Positions 54,454-64,000 of a stretch of 64,000 nt of DNA are shown here, in pieces. Where the stretch lies: positions 40,120,566-40,184,565 of the forward strand of contig JBCFYV010011164.1 in assembly GCA_039000515.1 (NCBI GenBank), read 5' to 3'. The number at the start of each line of letters is the position of its first letter. The first letter of the stretch is position 1. A program made the position numbers and the translations under genes. The stretch is from Timema cristinae. Its lineage: Eukaryota > Arthropoda > Insecta > Phasmatodea > Timematidae. The notes under the pieces were generated by a model that was not told where the DNA came from, did no database searches, and saw only the letters and a program-made list of their open reading frames with translations.

Positions 54454-57400
54454 GTATGTATGAGTGTGTGTGTATACACACCCACAGTTGCCATATTTAA
54501 CTGATTTATTTCTCATAAATGTAGATGAGAGGCTAGGAATCATGACAAACTTTCGATAAATCAAGGTTTGTGGGTTAGCTGGTGTACCCTTTTTTGGGTT
54601 ATCTTTGATTGTTGTGTTATGAATATTAAAAGTTTAGTGATAAAATTTTGCAGAAGCGACTGAAAATTAGTCCTTTGAAACTGAAGTTATTGCAATTTTT
54701 AAACAGCTAAGATAAAATAACAAGAAGGGATTTCTGAATTCGAATGTAGAAGTATTTTGAAGAAGATGGTGTTAGTAATGGCTAATTTTCAGTGATGAGT
54801 AAACATTTACCATCTGTGGAAAAGCAAACAAACGGAATGTTCGAATATGGGGGAGTGAACGTCATATAGAAACAGTGGAGAATGTGAGGCATTCTTTAAA
54901 GGTTATAGGGTTTTGAGTAGAAATGGGACACACGAATCTCCGAATCCTGTCAAGTATTCGAAATTCGAGGATTTGGTGTTTTACTGGATTCTATGGTCGA
55001 ATTTTTCACCTCATAAACACGACTTAATCCGTACTCATTATTTTGTCAGACAAAAGAGAGAGGCATGAATATATATATATATATATTTTAAATAATAATT
55101 GTTAGGTGTGGAAGACCTAACGTGCCCAATACCTCACCCCCCACCTCTATGCGAAACTTGGACTTGACCGTTACAGCGCATGCTCACTTCTAAAACTTTC
55201 ATCTCACAAACAGTCTTGTAAATATTTTAATGAACACATTAAAACTCTTCAGAAACTGAAAATCAAAACTAGAATTACAAATTAATACTAGAAAATAACT
55301 TTCGATTCATGGATCAGAACTTCATTCAAACCAAAGGTGCAGCAATTGGTACAAGAATGGCACCTTCGTATATCAATCTGATCATGGGCAAACTGGAAAA
55401 AAACATTTCTTGACTGCCAAATCAATAAACCACTTTGCTGGCTTCACTTGACATATTCATTGTGCAGACAGCTGGCCAAGAAAATCTAACCTTATTTTTA
55501 AACAACCTAAAATCCTTTTTGGCTTTGAAGTTCACCTCAAATCAATCCCACGAGCAGGCGACATTTCTTGATGTGGACATTAGGCTGTCAAATGGCCACT
55601 TTGAAAACTTAATACATCTTAAGCCCACTAATAGACAACAATACCTACATTGTGATAGCTGCCATCCATTCAACACTTAAAGACCTATCCCATTCAGTCT
55701 CGCCATGCGGGCTCACCGCATCTCCTCCGATCCAGAAAGTCTTGAAAGCCACCTTGAAAACCTCCAAGAAGCCTTTACAGAGAGAGGATACCCCAAACCT
55801 CTCAATAAGAACCTACTTCGACCAGCTGATACTCCAAAATCACCCAAATCTGAAAAACCAGATACTATACCTCTAGTGACAAAGTATTACCTAGGCCTAC
55901 AAAAGATAAACAAAATATTAGCCTCAGATTTTCACATATTGGAAGCATCCAGCCTTGCCAACAATAGTCTCAAAAAACCACCAGTCCTTGTGTATAAATT
56001 GCCTTCATCACTTAGAAATCTTCTGGTACACCTTAAACTCAAAACTGAAAATGACACAACCTTCATTCAACCACAACAAGGCTCTCAACCTTGTAACAAA
56101 AGAGCTTGCAAAACCTGCCAAATACATCATCCAGCAGCCACTTTCTCTAGCAACTTCAACTCCATCTAGGCAGTCACACATGTGAGTCCAGTAACCTGAT
56201 TTACCAACTATAATGCCAACAATGCAATGCACAATAAGTTGGTTTCACCACTGAAACTTTCCGTAAACTAATTAATGGACACAACCATGACACCAAAATA
56301 AAGAATCCAGAAAACCCCGTTTCAGCACACGCCTCCACTCATAACCTAAACTTTGAGGACTGCTACACTGTCAAGGTGTTAAAATCATTCCACAAGACAC
56401 AATGTAATATGTCTCAGTTAAGAAAATGGGAATTGGCACATCAATGGATCACAAAGTCTAGAACTCCACCTTCTTTCTTTTAGAATAATTATATAATATA
56501 CACATTATTAGCACTGTGTCTTACTACCCATTCAGGTTATAAACACGCTAATGTGTACAGTGATTGTGAGAGGAAATGGAGGACCTACAGTTTAACATGG
56601 AATTCGAACCACGGTGGAGGCCTGGCATTCCCCACATTCACAAGATATCTTGTCAAAAGTGAAGGAAGGGTTTGGTAATCAGATAAATTTGTGCCGGGAC
56701 CGAGGATTGAACCCCTGACCCCAACACAGAAGTCTGACACCTTACCCCTAGACCACCAGGTCACCTATACTTGTTATTAGTTTAGTGAATTTCAAGTCTA
56801 GCTTTTAGTAGTACAGAAGTAAATAATTAGGATGGTACATAAATATTTTAAAGTCCAAATGATTTAAAATGGGCATGACTAAATGAAAGGTCCTTCTGAC
56901 CAACAAATTATTATTTCTGATCACAGATGTGAATTAATCTATGATATCAGCTTAAATTATAATGTGTGGTGTTTAACCTGGTTTTTAGCCCTTCTGGTTA
57001 AGAGTATTATTAATTAAATAATCTTGCTGTCATAAGAGGTCTCTTGGGGTTAAAAATATGAATACAAAGTTTTGTAAATCATCCCTTATTCTTAGCGAGA
57101 CAAAAGTTTGTGTCTGTCTGTTTTTTGATTATTGGAGACATGACAGGATCCATCACTAAAATTTATAAACTTTCTAGTCTTTCGCTTAATAAAATTTAGA
57201 ATTTAATATGTTGAGTTCTTGATATCTATAATTGTTAAATATATTTAATATATATATATTATGACTTAAAATATATTTAACACTCAACTCAACGTATTAA
57301 ATATATTATACAAAATTAAATATATTGATATATCCTCATGAAAATGTCGTTACTAGTTAAGACTTACCAAACAAATAATAAAACTACGTTACCATTCTCT

Positions 57401-60400
57401 CTTTAATTAAATATCAACCTCTGTCTTCCTGGATACTCGAGTTACTTATATTATTCTTTTTTTTTATAGCAAGAATAATGGTTGGGTGGCATTGAAACAG
57501 GGAGAAAATATTATTGTATAAAATATTATAATATCATTGTCCTGTCCGTTAACTTTTTTTTTTGGCAACTTATATATATTATGGTATGCCTCCTTTTGGT
57601 CCTGGGAGATAAAAAGGGGGCTATATAGCAAATACACAAAATTGAATATGTATTATATTTCACCTGAGAGTGCGCCATTTATTGTTGCCTGAGGCAGTGA
57701 GTGTGTACCCCTTTCTTTAGATGGCAGCATGGCAGGATCTTTAGATGGACTATCGGTTTGTGGCACTGCTATCTCTACAAAGAACACAATGCATTTAGTT
57801 TAATATAACCACTGTACATTCATTAGGTGGATACTATTGACTTGGTTCATAGTAGAAAAATTAACACAAGTACAGAATATCCAATCAATCTAATGGAGAA
57901 TATTAATTAGACTATATGAGCAACAAGTCATTTTAGTGTAAATATATTTGATACATTGTAATATAATAACTGTCCATCTTAATACTTCTTCATATGAATT
58001 AAAATTAGGGCTGAGTCAATCAGCTCTTTTGTCGAGCTCGCTTATATTGATAATTTAGTTTCTTTTTTATACAATATTATCAAATTAAAATTCAAAATTA
58101 CACACATAAAATTTTGATTACTATTTTTTTGTAAATTAAAATTATCAGTAAAAATATAAATAACCATCTGAAAAAAAAAAACTAACATAAACTGAGGATG
58201 TATTTGAATAAGGGGGAGGGAGTACAATGTAAATAATTGCTTTAGACCTCTTGTTATAATTAGAGCTGTGTAAAAATGGTTATACGCGATAAAGCAAAAA
58301 GTGCCATACAAAGATGGAATAAAGTACTTTTTAAATTGATAGTTTTTAGATATAATTTACAATGTTTTTGAAAAGTGAAATAAAACAAAATTGTCTTGTT
58401 ACACAAAATTCTCCTATAAAATGAAATAACACCACTTTAACAAAAAAATCTTTGAATACACACGAAATTAAGAAGAGATTAAGTAGAAATTTTGACCATG
58501 CTGTAATTTGATTAGTATTTTGGTATAGTGTGAGCTAACTTTAGACTACAAAACTGTGAAATATATAGACAAACTTGAATTTTAAAGCAAATATATAAGG
58601 TTTCAATAAGAAATTTTAATTTTGTATACATTGTCACAATATGTAAATAATACTTAACATCTCTTATAACATGTAATTTTGAATAAGCACGAAATAAGAC
58701 TAAAAAGTGAGATTTAAAAAACTAAATTTAACTAAAAATAAAACAATTTTTACGGACTCTAGTTATAATTTCAAAATCTCAACAGCGAGCATAAATTATT
58801 AACAGTTTAAAATAATTATCTCAAAATCAATACAAAACCTCTCCTCTCCACGTTTTCAGTGTCTTCTTCCAAATATAATACAAAATAAAGTATTTTGTAT
58901 GAAATAAAGTGCACTGAGCAAAAACAACTGGTAATAAATATGGTAGAGCACAAATAAAAGTAAAAACACCAACACATATTTACACACACATCAATATTTT
59001 GATGCTATTATAACATTGAAATATGTGTTAGTGTTTTTACTTTTATTTATGCTCTACCATTTTCCTAATATTCTATCATTTTATTTATTACTAAAAATAA
59101 AGTATTTAAAAGAATAAGATCCTGTTTTTATTTGTTCAACTTTTTCATAAAGAATAGATATTATTATTATTACTATTTTAGGGATGGGACCCTTGAATCC
59201 TTAGAGAAATTCAAGGATTTGAGAAAATGTCTAAATCAAGAATAAAATTCTTTAAAAAATATGTGTAATTTTATATATATAAAAAAATTTCTTAAATTTT
59301 TCAAGTGAAATTTGTTTTAGAGTTCTAATACTGTTTATTGGTGGTTCAGAACCCATTACAATTATAGGATGAACTTAAAAACCAGGCCCCAGTCCAGTAA
59401 TTTAACATTAAACTGAACATATGAATGTTATAATGAATGGATTATTAGAAAGAATGTTAACATTTAGTTGCTATTTGTATTTTCTAATATTCTATTATAT
59501 TTATATTTCCATGTTCATAATTTTTTTCAAAATTCTAATCCAGGTTTGTAGGTAAATTGGAGATTTGGATTAGTAAAATAATGGATTCGACCCTACTCTG
59601 GTTACAAATTATAGGTTGCACTACAAACTGAATCTAGCCCATAAAACATTAATTTAATTTTAAATTAAGAGTATTACTAATAATTTGTGATAAAACTTGG
59701 ATTTCGTGTATTATCATTTTGTCTTATAAACTCATAGAGCATATTCAACATTAAAAGGAGGATAGAACAACAAGCCCAACAGATTTATCAGGAAACTGAA
59801 GGATTGAAAGTTAACAATTTAAAAATCACAACAAAACACATAATTATGTGATTTCCAGGATACATCAGTATTCGAGCATATGTAATAGGCTAAATCTTGA
59901 TTAAAATTAACAGGAATAGCTAGCAACATTTTTATTATAGTTTCACTAAGATAAATGTGCTGGCTAGCCCTACTTTTAACTAGGAATATCTACTCAAGAT
60001 TATTTTTAAAGCATGAAACATATTTGAAGGATATGAAATGGATTTTAAAAGATTTTAGGAATTTTTTTCCCCAAAAAATCTGTGTCTTCAGTCCCTGATA
60101 GTAGAAACAATAATTGTATGAACCCACACACACACAAATATATATATATATTGTATGTATTAAATAGCGTACCCTTATAAGATGTGGTGAGAATATTTGT
60201 ACGCAAAAACTCTGGAGCAAATCTTGATGGTGATATTGAGCGCTTTTTGCGACTACGAGATATCTCTTGGCATTTCTCCTCAAAATCAGAATTCATTTCT
60301 GCTTTTATCAATGTGTAAGCTGTGTCCCTCAGGGAACAGGCTCGGTGACGAATTAGCTTGTCAGCGGGATCTCTGTAAATACAACATCCAGAACTTTTTT

Positions 60401-62924
60401 ACTCTTACAACTTACAAAAATACTGGTTATTAAATACTATGGATGGGTTCTCTACTACTTGAGATTAGAGATGGGCCACTCTAATCTTTGAATACATCAA
60501 ATCCTGATAAGTATTTGAGATTCGAGGATTCGGTTGTAGAATCTTTTACCTCATAAACAAAGTATAATAATATGAATTCAAAATTATTAAGTTGGACCTA
60601 CTTGAAAAGCACAACTTAATCCATAATCATTATTTTGTCAGACAAACGAGATAAGCATGAATAAAATAATTTTTTTCCTTTAAATAATAATTGTTAGGTG
60701 TAGAAAATCTAGCGTACCCAATGCCCTAACCGCCCCTCCCCCCACCTCTATTGAAAACTTGGACTTTTACCGTTATAGCGCATGCTCACTTCTAAAACTC
60801 TCAGCTCACGAACAATCTTGTAAATATTTTAATACACACATTATAACTCATCAAAAACTGAAAATCAAAACTAGATTTACAAATTAACTTGAAAAAAATA
60901 AAACAAATTTCAGCTTTTTTAAACAGAAATAGGAACACTTTACATACAAAGTCAACTGCGATGATATTTATGTTTACTCACCAGAGTGATGATTAAATAA
61001 ACATGATTGTTAATTCTTACTAACCAACTGGTTTTGATTATCTACAACTATTCAAAGAACCTCAATTTATTTCATACAATTCTTTAAGTTAGCTATTTTG
61101 TTGGGTTTCATTGAAAATAAATACTATAAACAGTTAGACACCGATAAAACTGTTTAGTTATGACTAATGGCCTACGTATGTATATCTATCAATTGATTGA
61201 TTGTTTGAAATCGTTCAGGTAATTTGATCACTTAGTAAATGCTATCGAGTTTTAAGAATTAAATAACGACTTGCTAATTCATAATTTGTCTTTAAATTGA
61301 TCTTAACTAAGAGCTTTTTTTTTTTTAAATATGTTATTGAAGTAATTGTAAAGATATTCAAAAGTAGTTTAGATTGTTTAATTTGACTGGATTTTAACCA
61401 GAATTTTGTGAGGGTCGGTTGGGGTTGATTAAAATTGAAAACATGATTGAAATAAATATTGATTTACAGTTTAGGTCTATATTGTGTAATGTAGTTATAT
61501 TGTAAATGATTAAAATTTCTAACAATTTTCTAGGTTTCAGATTCGAGAAATAATGGATACAACCCATCTCTACTTAAGGATATTAGAAATTCAAGAAAAT
61601 TTTGGATCAAAGACTAAATACTTGATTTTTTTTTTTTTTTTGCAATCTTTCAAATGAAACTTATTTTAGAACTTTAATGGTCCAGAACCAGTTTAAATTA
61701 TTAAATAAGATAAAACACTAAAAAAACAAAAACAAATTTAAAAAAAACTTGTCCTTAAAACAATGTTTGTGTGTTTTTATTTTTCTATCTTAATTTCTAT
61801 TTCAGTATCACCAAGTTGGTTATCTTCCTAATTTAAACCATTAAATGAATGTATACATTTTTAGACGTGTTCATCATTAATTCTAGTAAGGTGTGTTATA
61901 AATATAGCGTTAAAGATTGTTTGGTTGACAATAAAAACAAATTGATTGAATTGGTTGATAATTCTGTAAGCCATCAAAGGAGAAGGGACTAATTTCGTCA
62001 TATAAGCAAGATGAATTTTTATATATCAATCTACAAAGAGTAAAGACAAAAATTTGAAGAAGCAACTGTAGAATCCAAGCTTAAACTTTTTTTTAAATCA
62101 ATAAAAAGAAACTAACAGAACCTAAGTGACTATGATCAACCTCTCCTATGCTGTCATACATAGGTCATTTTGTGTTTTACTCTCTTCTGCTGAAGAGGGT
62201 AACTGATGAAACCTGAAAATTACATTATGTGTTTTAACTGTAAGCTTTGAGGCCTGCATTTTTCTGGTAAGTGTGTAGGCATTAATATAACTGTTTGGCG
62301 TTGTCATGTTTCCTTTGTTTAGGTCCAGTCTAATGTTATCCTTTGATCTGTATCTAGCTCCTTAACATCTCACCATCGTATTAACACATCGTGTTTTTCA
62401 CGACGACTCAATATCCATGAGTATCGTACCATAGTACCGAAACATGTTGAAATAATGTAATCCAGCATCTTTACAGTGCTGGATATCATAAAGGAGTAAT
62501 GGGACAAGGAAACAGATAAGACTGAGATTATCCCACATCACTTAATTACTTCATTATTGAACTAATTTCAATCAGTATTATTGGCAGAATAATAGAATGG
62601 CTTTGCCCTACTCAGAATGGAAATAATCAGACAGATTTTTTTTTTTTTTACAAAGTAATGAATCTGATATTTTTTTCCAAAAAGCCGAGTCAAAGCTTCA
62701 GACAACTCTACTAGTAAATCTGTTTAATCTATGCTTACTTGTCTGGATTATAGGCCAGAGCATTGCGACAGAGCAGGTCCACATCATCCAAGAATTCTTT
62801 GGCAGAGGAGTAACGGTGAAGATCAATCTTGGTCATCATCGTCTCAAGATCCATTGGCTCATTCACAATAGACAAATAGTCAGGAACTTCATTTATGTCC
62901 ACTGGTTTCGTAAACATAAAGAAC
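46895..62924 (-). CDS. ATAD2: ATAD2/ATAD2B-type AAA+ bromodomain protein, 3' half (eight exons found)
   Basis: ATAD2 is a nuclear chromatin factor with AAA+ domains and a bromodomain that reads acetylated histones. Exons on the - strand are 62739-62924, 60173-60372, 57664-57774, 53464-53633, 51999-52199, 48093-48251, 47313-47482 and 46895-46972. The bromodomain (first two exons) shows MFTKPVDINEVPDYLSIVNE, PMDLETMMTKIDLHRY and NALAYNPDK, with the conserved Asn before PD, then DKLIRHRACSLRDTAY and CQEISRSRKKR. The last two exons match the family C-terminus. The middle exons are a basic, poorly conserved linker. The AAA+ domains lie beyond the right edge. Phases fit at all junctions except between 51999 and 48251, where one short exon may be missing. 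ATAD2 and ATAD2B cannot be told apart here. Confidence 0.93.
47313..47482 (-). CDS. ATAD2: ATAD2 exon: conserved C-terminal helical region
   Basis: The acceptor is tttttattcag and the donor CCTCAG/GTAAAA. It encodes VDRSELKHLLTQAVKITKKC, then PVEMLVELYVQLSKVVAKYS and NKWNRTTLPQ. This resembles the final helical part of human ATAD2 (the LE-LYA/IY-HRKD-DKT region). Confidence 0.9.
48093..48251 (-). CDS. ATAD2: ATAD2 exon: acidic linker
   Basis: The acceptor tgtagttttag and donor ACTG/GTGAGC are both good. It encodes DLEGRLKSSLSDYGGDSNVD, then EVDLKLGETSQGNYEVV. It needs one base from the previous exon, but the exon at 51999 ends in phase 0. An acceptor six bases earlier (48257) gives the same phase. 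Confidence 0.78.
49670..50040 (+). repeat. LINE-associated non-coding repeat ending in gagaaagtaaaa
   Basis: It contains agccgaacggtaaaa-like phrases (ttttagcccgaacggtaaaa), ggtcatgaaacgccgagatt and gatatcgagaaagtaaaaat. This phrase pattern is familiar from 3' tails of arthropod retroelements. It abuts the reverse-transcriptase remnant at 50028. Confidence 0.45.
49985..50850 (+). pseudogene. LINE reverse-transcriptase C-terminal half, decayed
   Basis: On the + strand: RVKQGSALSPLLLVLEMVM (RT motif B, 50037-50100), then KIMMFSDE where the family has an MMFADD box (50130-50160), then KSKGMVMTRKR (near 50255). VREIRKVRAIGMRFVMSMLD then VTRRNRIRNKAIQERVGVQG follow at 50515-50640. This is the order of the RT palm and the C-terminal region in a jockey/CR1-like LINE. 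The catalytic DD reads SDE, and stops are frequent. Long - strand frames here are shadows. It is the longest copy of the family in the window. Confidence 0.85.
50940..51438 (-). mobile_element. hAT-like MITE, long-type copy, partial
   Basis: Reversed, it starts CTAGAAATGGGCCACTCAAA and follows the 60466 copy through tgagaggtgaaagattcga-type, gcgcatgctcac-type and aaaatcaaaactagaattac phrases. It ends near acagaaataagaacaca. The other terminus is missing. Confidence 0.7.
51530..51725 (+). mobile_element. LINE 3'-end fragment with (GAT)n tail
   Basis: ggaagagaccacaaaggata (GRPQRI-like), then aagtgttcaagtgagaggag, then gcattttactaaagagacct and ggttggaaacagttc. It ends with gatgatgatgatga, probably the LINE's simple-repeat 3' end. 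Confidence 0.72.
51999..52199 (-). CDS. ATAD2: ATAD2 exon: linker
   Basis: 201 bases, phase 0 at both ends, with the donor ACCAAG/GTGACA. The acceptor atctgatggtag has a poor pyrimidine tract. It encodes acidic then basic sequence (TDALIETDKNAYITQNGF, SRKTRSGVLKRNLTK). No family motif. Confidence 0.72.
52432..52595. repeat. Two-copy dispersed repeat, second copy
   Basis: It matches 11262-11400 (acagttcacactttacac, then ccctcaacctagactttatt). It lies inside an ATAD2 intron. Confidence 0.45.
53464..53633 (-). CDS. ATAD2: ATAD2 exon: basic linker
   Basis: The acceptor is acctttcag and the weak donor CCGAAG/GTTTCT. It encodes KKSGWKYNGEPCRTKKRKSS then a CRKKKVAPRRV stretch, a likely nuclear-localisation type region. 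The open frame runs past the donor, so the exon end rests on the phase 0 start of the next exon. Confidence 0.8.
54049..54385 (-). repeat. SINE-3 copy split by a tail-only SINE insertion
   Basis: On the - strand the tRNA-like part (54240-54320) has ATCTCAGTGGTTAGAGC and GGGTTCGATTCCC. Between it and the SINE-3 end lies CGTATAACCCGAATGGGTAG followed by about 28 AAT units (54127-54212), which is the SINE-1/2 tail in the opposite orientation. TCCAT occurs on both sides of the insert. Confidence 0.8.
54385..54432. repeat. Inverted repeat with AT core
   Basis: gatgatttcctcatatat, then AT repeats, then atatatgaggaaatcatc: an 18-bp stem around an (AT)n loop. Confidence 0.75.
54918..55294 (+). mobile_element. 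hAT-like MITE, long-type copy, 5' part only
   Basis: It starts TAGAAATGGGACACACGAAT and follows the 60466 copy through ttgttaggtgtggaagac and agcgcatgctcacttctaaa. It breaks off after attacaaattaa, where Penelope-like sequence begins. Confidence 0.75.
55300..56470 (+). pseudogene. Penelope-like retroelement: RT C-terminal part and GIY-YIG endonuclease, frame-broken
   Basis: In shifting + strand frames: KGAAIGTRMAPSYINLIMGK (55335-55395), ENLTLFLNNLKSFLALKFTS and ATFLDVDIRLSNGHFENLIH (55480-55620), then ESHLENLQEAFTERGYPK, PLVTKYYLGLQKINKILASD and SQPCNKRACKTC (55705-56130). A GIY-YIG-like part follows at 56195-56440: SSNLIYQL, VGFTTETFRKLINGHNHDT and PVSAHASTHNLNFED. This order (RT, linker, cysteine cluster, GIY-YIG) is that of Penelope-like elements. 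The YIDD box is degraded to SLDIF and the first part of the RT is missing. Inactive. Confidence 0.88.
56505..56765 (-). repeat. SINE-1 copy
   Basis: On the - strand GGTGACCTGGTGGTCTAGGG, then ggttcaatcctcgg, then the SINE-1 body. The tail is shortened and ends in only a brief ATT run. It inserted just after the Penelope-like relic. Confidence 0.87.
57664..57774 (-). CDS. ATAD2: ATAD2 exon: linker
   Basis: The acceptor is ttctttgtag and the donor CTCAG/GTGAAA. It is 111 bases with phases matching both neighbours. It encodes IAVPQTDSPSKDPAMLPSKE and a Thr/Ser-rich end. No motif; called from frame, phase and splice sites. Confidence 0.8.
58940..59060. repeat. Hairpin with 42-bp arms in ATAD2 intron
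   Basis: ATGGTAGAGCACAAATAAAA then gtaaaaacaccaacacatat at 58940-58981 is mirrored by its complement at 59019-59060 with very few mismatches, around a 37-base loop. Confidence 0.85.
59179..59600 (+). mobile_element. hAT-like MITE, short-type copy
   Basis: It starts TAGGGATGGGACCCTTGAAT and ends aataatggattcgaccctac. The inside matches 1775-2163. It lies in an ATAD2 intron. Confidence 0.72.
60173..60372 (-). CDS. ATAD2: ATAD2 exon: end of bromodomain and following helix
   Basis: The acceptor is tgtatttacag and the donor AAGG/GTACGC. It encodes DPADKLIRHRACSLRDTAYT, then LIKAEMNSDFEEKCQEISRS and a Lys/Arg-rich segment. The RHRAC-LRDTAY block is diagnostic for ATAD2-type bromodomains. Confidence 0.95.
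60466..61572 (+). mobile_element. hAT-like MITE, longest copy with both ends
   Basis: TAGAGATGGGCCACTCTAAT at the left and (reversed) TAGAGATGGGTTGTATCCAT at the right. It is 1.1 kb. The inner part shares gggttgattaaaattgaaaa and catgattgaaataaat (reversed) with 6831-7431. It has no transposase. A short-type fragment follows at 61573-61700. Confidence 0.8.
62150..62500 (+). repeat. Retroelement-like 3' remnants in ATAD2 intron
   Basis: tgctgaagagggtaactgat followed by gaaacctgaaaa, and gtaccgaaacatgttgaaat near 62430, are phrases often seen near Penelope-type element ends. The arm motif tgttttaactgtaagcttt near 62230 also recurs at 33.8, 37.0 and 59.8 kb. Classification is tentative. Confidence 0.35.
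62739..62924 (-). CDS. ATAD2: ATAD2 exon: bromodomain core
   Basis: The acceptor is ttatgtgcag and the donor GACAA/GTAAGC, phases 1 and 2. It encodes FFMFTKPVDINEVPDYLSIV through LCRNALAYNPD, the ZA loop and helices A to C. The Asn of AYNPD is the acetyl-lysine contact. Confidence 0.95.
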
Positions 62925-64000
62925 CTGCACATAAAAATGGCCATATAATTTGTGATAAAACTAAAACATACTTTCTAGGGGTATAAGAATATCTGAAACT
63001 TCAAATAATCTTGAATAATTAACAGCTGAATATTCAATTAGAAACTTCAAATAGCAAGTTTGAATAACAAGATTGAATAATAGTGTCATAAATCTCTTTA
63101 AAAGTCCTATAGTTTAGTAGGTTTTCAGGTGGCAGTTGCTCAAGCTAATAAACAAGAGAGAGTCTGGTAACTTGAGTTAAAAACTTGAGTTAGGGAGAGG
63201 AGGAATGAGGTGATTTTACTACTGATGGAGAAAAAGAAGAGTTGTGTCCATGTGACTATTTGTGCACATTTTAACATCAGTTATTTATTTAGGATCAGCA
63301 AGTGCCAGACCTTTAAAGATTTAGAGAAGGCTCTACCATATTTCCGGGTGTGTTGAAATCAGGATTGGGGAGGGAGTAGTTTGTTAAGGTCCACCATTGA
63401 TAAGTGTGCAGCGGCAATTTGTTGTTAGTGAGCCAGACAGGGAGAAAATGCAGTGTCAAAACTTATACATTCAAGGGGCAAACCTAGAGAACATTAATTA
63501 AATGTAAATGGTTTCAAAATTAAAGGAAATTTAAGAGCTGTCATTCAAACTTTGTTAACCATAAAGGGGTTTCAAACCTTTAAGAAATGTAAATGGTGTC
63601 AAACCTAAATAACCTTGGAGAGTGTGAAACCTAAATAGCCTTTAACAGTTTTAAAATCTAGAGTAAATTTAGGGGCAATCTTACATACCCTTTAAGGGGT
63701 TTCATGCCTAAAATAACCTTCAATTGCATGCAAAAAGAATGTCAACTACTTGAAGAATGAAGGGGGAGATTAATGATATACGTCATCAGCCGTTATCTTG
63801 ACGTTTTGATGTGTACACTCCGGTCAGCTTTCTGAAGGGGGTGGCTTAAGTGTGATAGTTTAGGATTTTAAATAGTTTTGTGTTTATTTTTAACCTCTTT
63901 AGACAAACATTACAGATACCTTATCAACTTTAAGTACAAGGTACGTAGAGTGTTTTCAAAATGGCTTCAAATAAGCGTGCTAAGCAACTATTATTATTAT
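62925..64000 (-). other. ATAD2 intron to window edge
   Basis: No further exon is found before the edge. A degenerate repeat lies at 63480-63730. The AAA+ exons must lie beyond 64000. Confidence 0.6.

Overview
This window is AT-rich animal genomic DNA. The genes are split by GT/AG introns, and the spaces between and inside them are filled with decayed transposable elements. The encoded proteins look like those of an invertebrate. The class III alcohol dehydrogenase reads like arthropod sequences, and the mariner-type relic resembles elements common in insects. I cannot name the species, and no bacterial-type feature (operon, CRISPR, rRNA) is present.

Three host genes can be supported. (1) On the + strand, 676-8434, are the last four coding exons of glutathione-dependent formaldehyde dehydrogenase / class III alcohol dehydrogenase (ADH5, Fdh); the 5' part lies left of the window. 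(2) On the - strand, 21580-22302, is a single-exon coding region for PIGF, a membrane protein of GPI-anchor synthesis, with a splice acceptor just before its start codon. (3) On the - strand, 46895-62924, are the bromodomain and C-terminal exons of ATAD2/ATAD2B (AAA+ and bromodomain chromatin factor); the AAA+ part lies right of the window. The three genes have unrelated jobs (formaldehyde/S-nitrosoglutathione metabolism, GPI-anchor assembly, acetyl-histone reading) and no functional linkage is apparent.

Most of the rest is mobile DNA. From left to right: hAT-like MITEs and LINE 3' ends in the ADH5 introns (1-8400); tRNA-derived SINEs, a mariner-like relic, a promoter-like CpG-containing patch, a Ty1/copia pol relic and a Tigger-like relic (8.5-18 kb); more SINEs flanking PIGF (18.4-22.6 kb); old repeat clusters and two MITEs (24-27.7 kb); a 2.87 kb pogo-like DNA transposon with both terminal inverted repeats and a frame-broken transposase (28.2-31.1 kb); a deletion-derived Helitron (31.6-33.3 kb); a gene-poor stretch with SINEs, a palindromic MITE and a piggyBac-like element (33.3-46.7 kb); and ATAD2 introns carrying LINE, SINE, MITE and Penelope-like fragments (47-63 kb).

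The most interesting items are these. The pogo-like element has repeated subterminal motifs and an extra C-terminal domain. Two SINE families with different tRNA-like heads share one 3' tail. A dispersed hAT-like MITE family has one copy with a perfect 8-bp target duplication. A piggyBac-like element carries a 44-bp tandem repeat and a long AT hairpin.
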